Assembly: GCA_027605045.1 (NCBI GenBank) | Contig: JAQFWX010000048.1 | Location: 297,898-361,897, forward strand | From: Phallus indusiatus | Taxonomy: Eukaryota > Basidiomycota > Agaricomycetes > Phallales > Phallaceae | Direction of reading: 5' to 3' | Length of the DNA stretch: 64,000 nt | Part shown: piece after piece, positions 62,510 to 64,000 of the stretch | Position numbering within the stretch: position 1 is the first letter of the stretch | How the letters are laid out: each line of letters begins with the position of its first letter | Notes under the pieces: model-generated | The model's database searches: none | Told to the model about the DNA's origin: nothing | The model's input: only the letters and a program-made list of their open reading frames with translations | Position numbers and translations under genes: made by a program

Positions 62510-63568
62510 CAGTAGTTGCGCGTCACAGCGTGACGCTTAAGCGCGGTAGTAAAGCTTGCGCAAAGTCTTGCTAAGCGGCTGATGCTACGGCTGAAATAGC
62601 CGGAGCTAAACGCTGTAGCCGAGTGTAGCCGCTGTCAAATAATAGCCGCGTAATTATGTAATTGCACTTTATTCCTTTTTTAGCAGAAGTTTGATAAACT
62701 GCTCAGCAAGCGAGCTTGGTCAGCAGCACCCACTGACGCACAGACACGGCAGGATTTGCCGCCACGGCTCATTCGGCTTTTACCAGCCAATGAGAGGTAT
62801 CTAGACTAATCTTGGACTAATCTCGCATAAATGCCCACCGTTTATGATGTAGAAATTGAGGGCGACTGTTGTCCGGTCTGATAGATCAATGGAAAATACC
62901 ATATGATGTGAATTGTGTGATGCCGGGGTTCAGTTCTCTCAGATGCCAACTTTTTTTTTCTCTTTCCAATGTCTCAAACAACTTCTGTAGAAGTTTTTTG
63001 AATTGCACATTGTATACCCCATATTTTTGTAATTAAATTTTTTAAAAAAATCAACCTTTTTTTTGGTTGACAATTCTGAGCTGAAGACTTTGTATTTTCC
63101 AGAACAGATGAAAGGGAAAAAAAAAATAAGGTATATACCAGAGTCGAACCCAGAGCACATATCACAGAGGAACACACAAATCCCACTGATCCATCGAACC
63201 GAACGACAATCATCCATAATTTTTACATCATAAACGCTAAGAGTTTACACGAAATTAGTCTACGTGCCTCTCATTGGCTGGTCAAAGCCGAATGAGCCAC
63301 GGCGGCAAATCCTGCCGTGTCTGTGCGTCAGTGGGTGCTGCTGACCAAGCTCGCTTGCTGAGCTTTTTTCAAGCTGCTGCTCAAAAAGGAATATGCGCCG
63401 CGGAAGCATAACATAGCCAAGCGGCTACTATCTGACAGCGGCTACACTCGGCTAAAGCGTTTAGCTCCGGCTATTTCAGCCGTAGCATCAGCCGCTTAGC
63501 AAGACTTTGCGCAAGCTTTACTACCCTTAAGCGCCCGTCACACCCTTACAGCGGTGTGACCAGTAGTT
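62510..63568. mobile_element. Non-autonomous inverted-repeat transposon (hAT-like MITE) with 8-bp target duplication
   Basis: Two arms of about 300 bp are reverse complements: 62518-62812 against about 63255-63560. Long, nearly exact stretches cover GTAGTAAAGCTTGCGCAAAG, GGAGCTAAACGCT and CTCAGCAAGCGAGCTTGGTC. The element is flanked by the direct repeat CAGTAGTT at 62510-62517 and 63561-63568, consistent with an 8-bp target-site duplication as made by hAT (or P-type) transposases. The ~430-bp centre has no transposase, so it depends on an enzyme elsewhere. It includes a Pol III-like box pair (separate entry). Confidence 0.8.
63130..63215 (-). other. tRNA-like Pol III box pair inside the inverted-repeat element
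   Basis: The minus strand has an A-box-like TGGATCAGTGGGAT and, about 40 nt downstream, a B-box-like GGGTTCGACTC, followed by a T-rich stretch that could terminate Pol III. The T-arm does not pair and no cloverleaf can be folded, so this is not a functional tRNA. It could be a SINE head or chance. Confidence 0.3.
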
Positions 63569-64000
63569 ACATTAGTTAATCTTAATTTTTACCACTACTA
63601 CTGCATGTAATTCCCTATTAGCCTAATTGAGCAATAGACAGGAATTCTGTGCACTTGTGGGAAAATAAGAAAAACCTTTAATCAGGCCCCCTGTGGTCTG
63701 ATTTCAACTGTTACAGTGCGCCGGGATGTCACCAAAACAGAGTCAAATTAATTCAGTTGGCTTAACCTATCGCCAGACATTCGTATGCTCAGTCAACTCG
63801 TGACATGGGTAGATGGAACCCTCATCATCTTCTGGTGGATTTATTCAATATCCATGACGTATATCTCAGACTTGAAGTATTCGGCACTTAACGCCCCATC
63901 AAACAGTTGTGAAGTGTGTAGACATAAATATACATGTCCAGATTCGTCTCAATTGATTGAGTTGAATACCCCTAGTAGATTTTTTCCTCTTTCCGTCAGT

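Larger units (their letters stand above)
61986..63745. mobile_element. Insertion splitting the right duplicate; outer sequence unidentified
   Basis: Absent from the left duplicate, where the flanks are continuous (near 56217). It contains about 530 bp of unidentified sequence with a plus frame (61866-62315) lacking any domain, then the inverted-repeat element at 62518-63560, then about 180 bp. The outer insertion has no obvious terminal repeats, so it could be an older element into which the inverted-repeat element jumped. Confidence 0.6.
60170..64000 (+). repeat. Segmental duplication, right copy (runs to or past window end)
   Basis: This is the partner of 54305-56490. Its left flank (60173-60505) and right flank (61613-61985, then 63745-63990) are in the same orientation as the left copy, while its core (about 60510-61610) is inverted. 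The junctions are abrupt: ...GGCACCCCCTAG|TTCTCTACCC at the left and CACATGG|CGGATGG at the right, against CACTCCACTAG|CCATGTGG and GAG|GCGGATGG in the other copy. A ~1.76-kb insertion (about 61986-63745) splits the right flank. The open frame 61383-61760 reads across the inversion junction and is not a convincing gene. Confidence 0.85.

Noticed and set aside
63120..63215. Full tRNA gene
   Set aside because: Box-like words exist, but the T-arm and acceptor stems do not pair; kept only as a weak Pol III-like motif.

Overview
This 64-kb window looks like accessory sequence from a basidiomycete fungus, most likely an agaricomycete. The genes are broken by many short introns (about 45-75 nt, GT...AG). 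Families typical of mushroom-forming fungi recur: GMC oxidoreductases, cytochromes P450, multispan DUF6533/DUF6534 membrane proteins, a Crypton tyrosine recombinase and secreted beta-propeller proteins. No bacterial operons, CRISPR arrays or rRNA genes are visible. All multi-exon models were joined by hand from consensus splice sites and matching reading phase, so exon edges are provisional. LAYOUT: 0-2.1 kb is a Gln/Ser/Asn-rich putative N-myristoylated protein on the minus strand that runs off the left edge. 2.3-3.8 kb is a complete nine-exon MYG1-type exonuclease gene. 6.7-7.6 kb is a C2H2 zinc-finger gene. 9.2-21.4 kb is a likely terpenoid gene cluster: GMC oxidoreductase 1 (minus), a P450 (minus), GMC oxidoreductase 2 (plus) and a trichodiene-synthase-like sesquiterpene cyclase (minus). 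The cyclase carries an apparent one-base frameshift, and GMC 2 has Met in place of the second catalytic residue. 22.5-32 kb holds two DUF6534 membrane proteins in opposite orientation, with a DHA1-type MFS transporter and the U6 snRNA phosphodiesterase USB1 between them. 33.3-38.4 kb has a second, BSC6-like MFS transporter, a MAPEG-like protein and an intronless phosphotransferase resembling an actinobacterial family. 39.4-41.7 kb is an apparently intact Crypton recombinase. 43-46.4 kb has a Cys/His-rich small protein and a P450 relic whose heme-ligand Cys is Tyr. 48.3-54.1 kb combines a metallo-beta-lactamase-fold lactonase-like enzyme with two paralogous secreted beta-propeller proteins. 54.3-64 kb is dominated by a segmental duplication (left copy about 54.3-56.5, right copy about 60.2-64.0) whose central ~1.1 kb is inverted in one copy relative to the other. 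The right copy is further split by an insertion containing a ~1.04-kb inverted-repeat element flanked by the 8-bp direct repeat CAGTAGTT. Between the copies lie a poorly resolved DUF6533 gene and a frameshifted transmembrane pseudogene. HOW THE GENES MAY WORK TOGETHER (inference): the cyclase would make a sesquiterpene scaffold, the P450 and GMC enzymes would oxidise it, and the nearby MFS transporter could export the product. The broken cyclase frame and altered GMC active site suggest this cluster is decaying or diverging. The 48-54 kb trio could form a lactone-processing group, but only shared fold classes and proximity support that.
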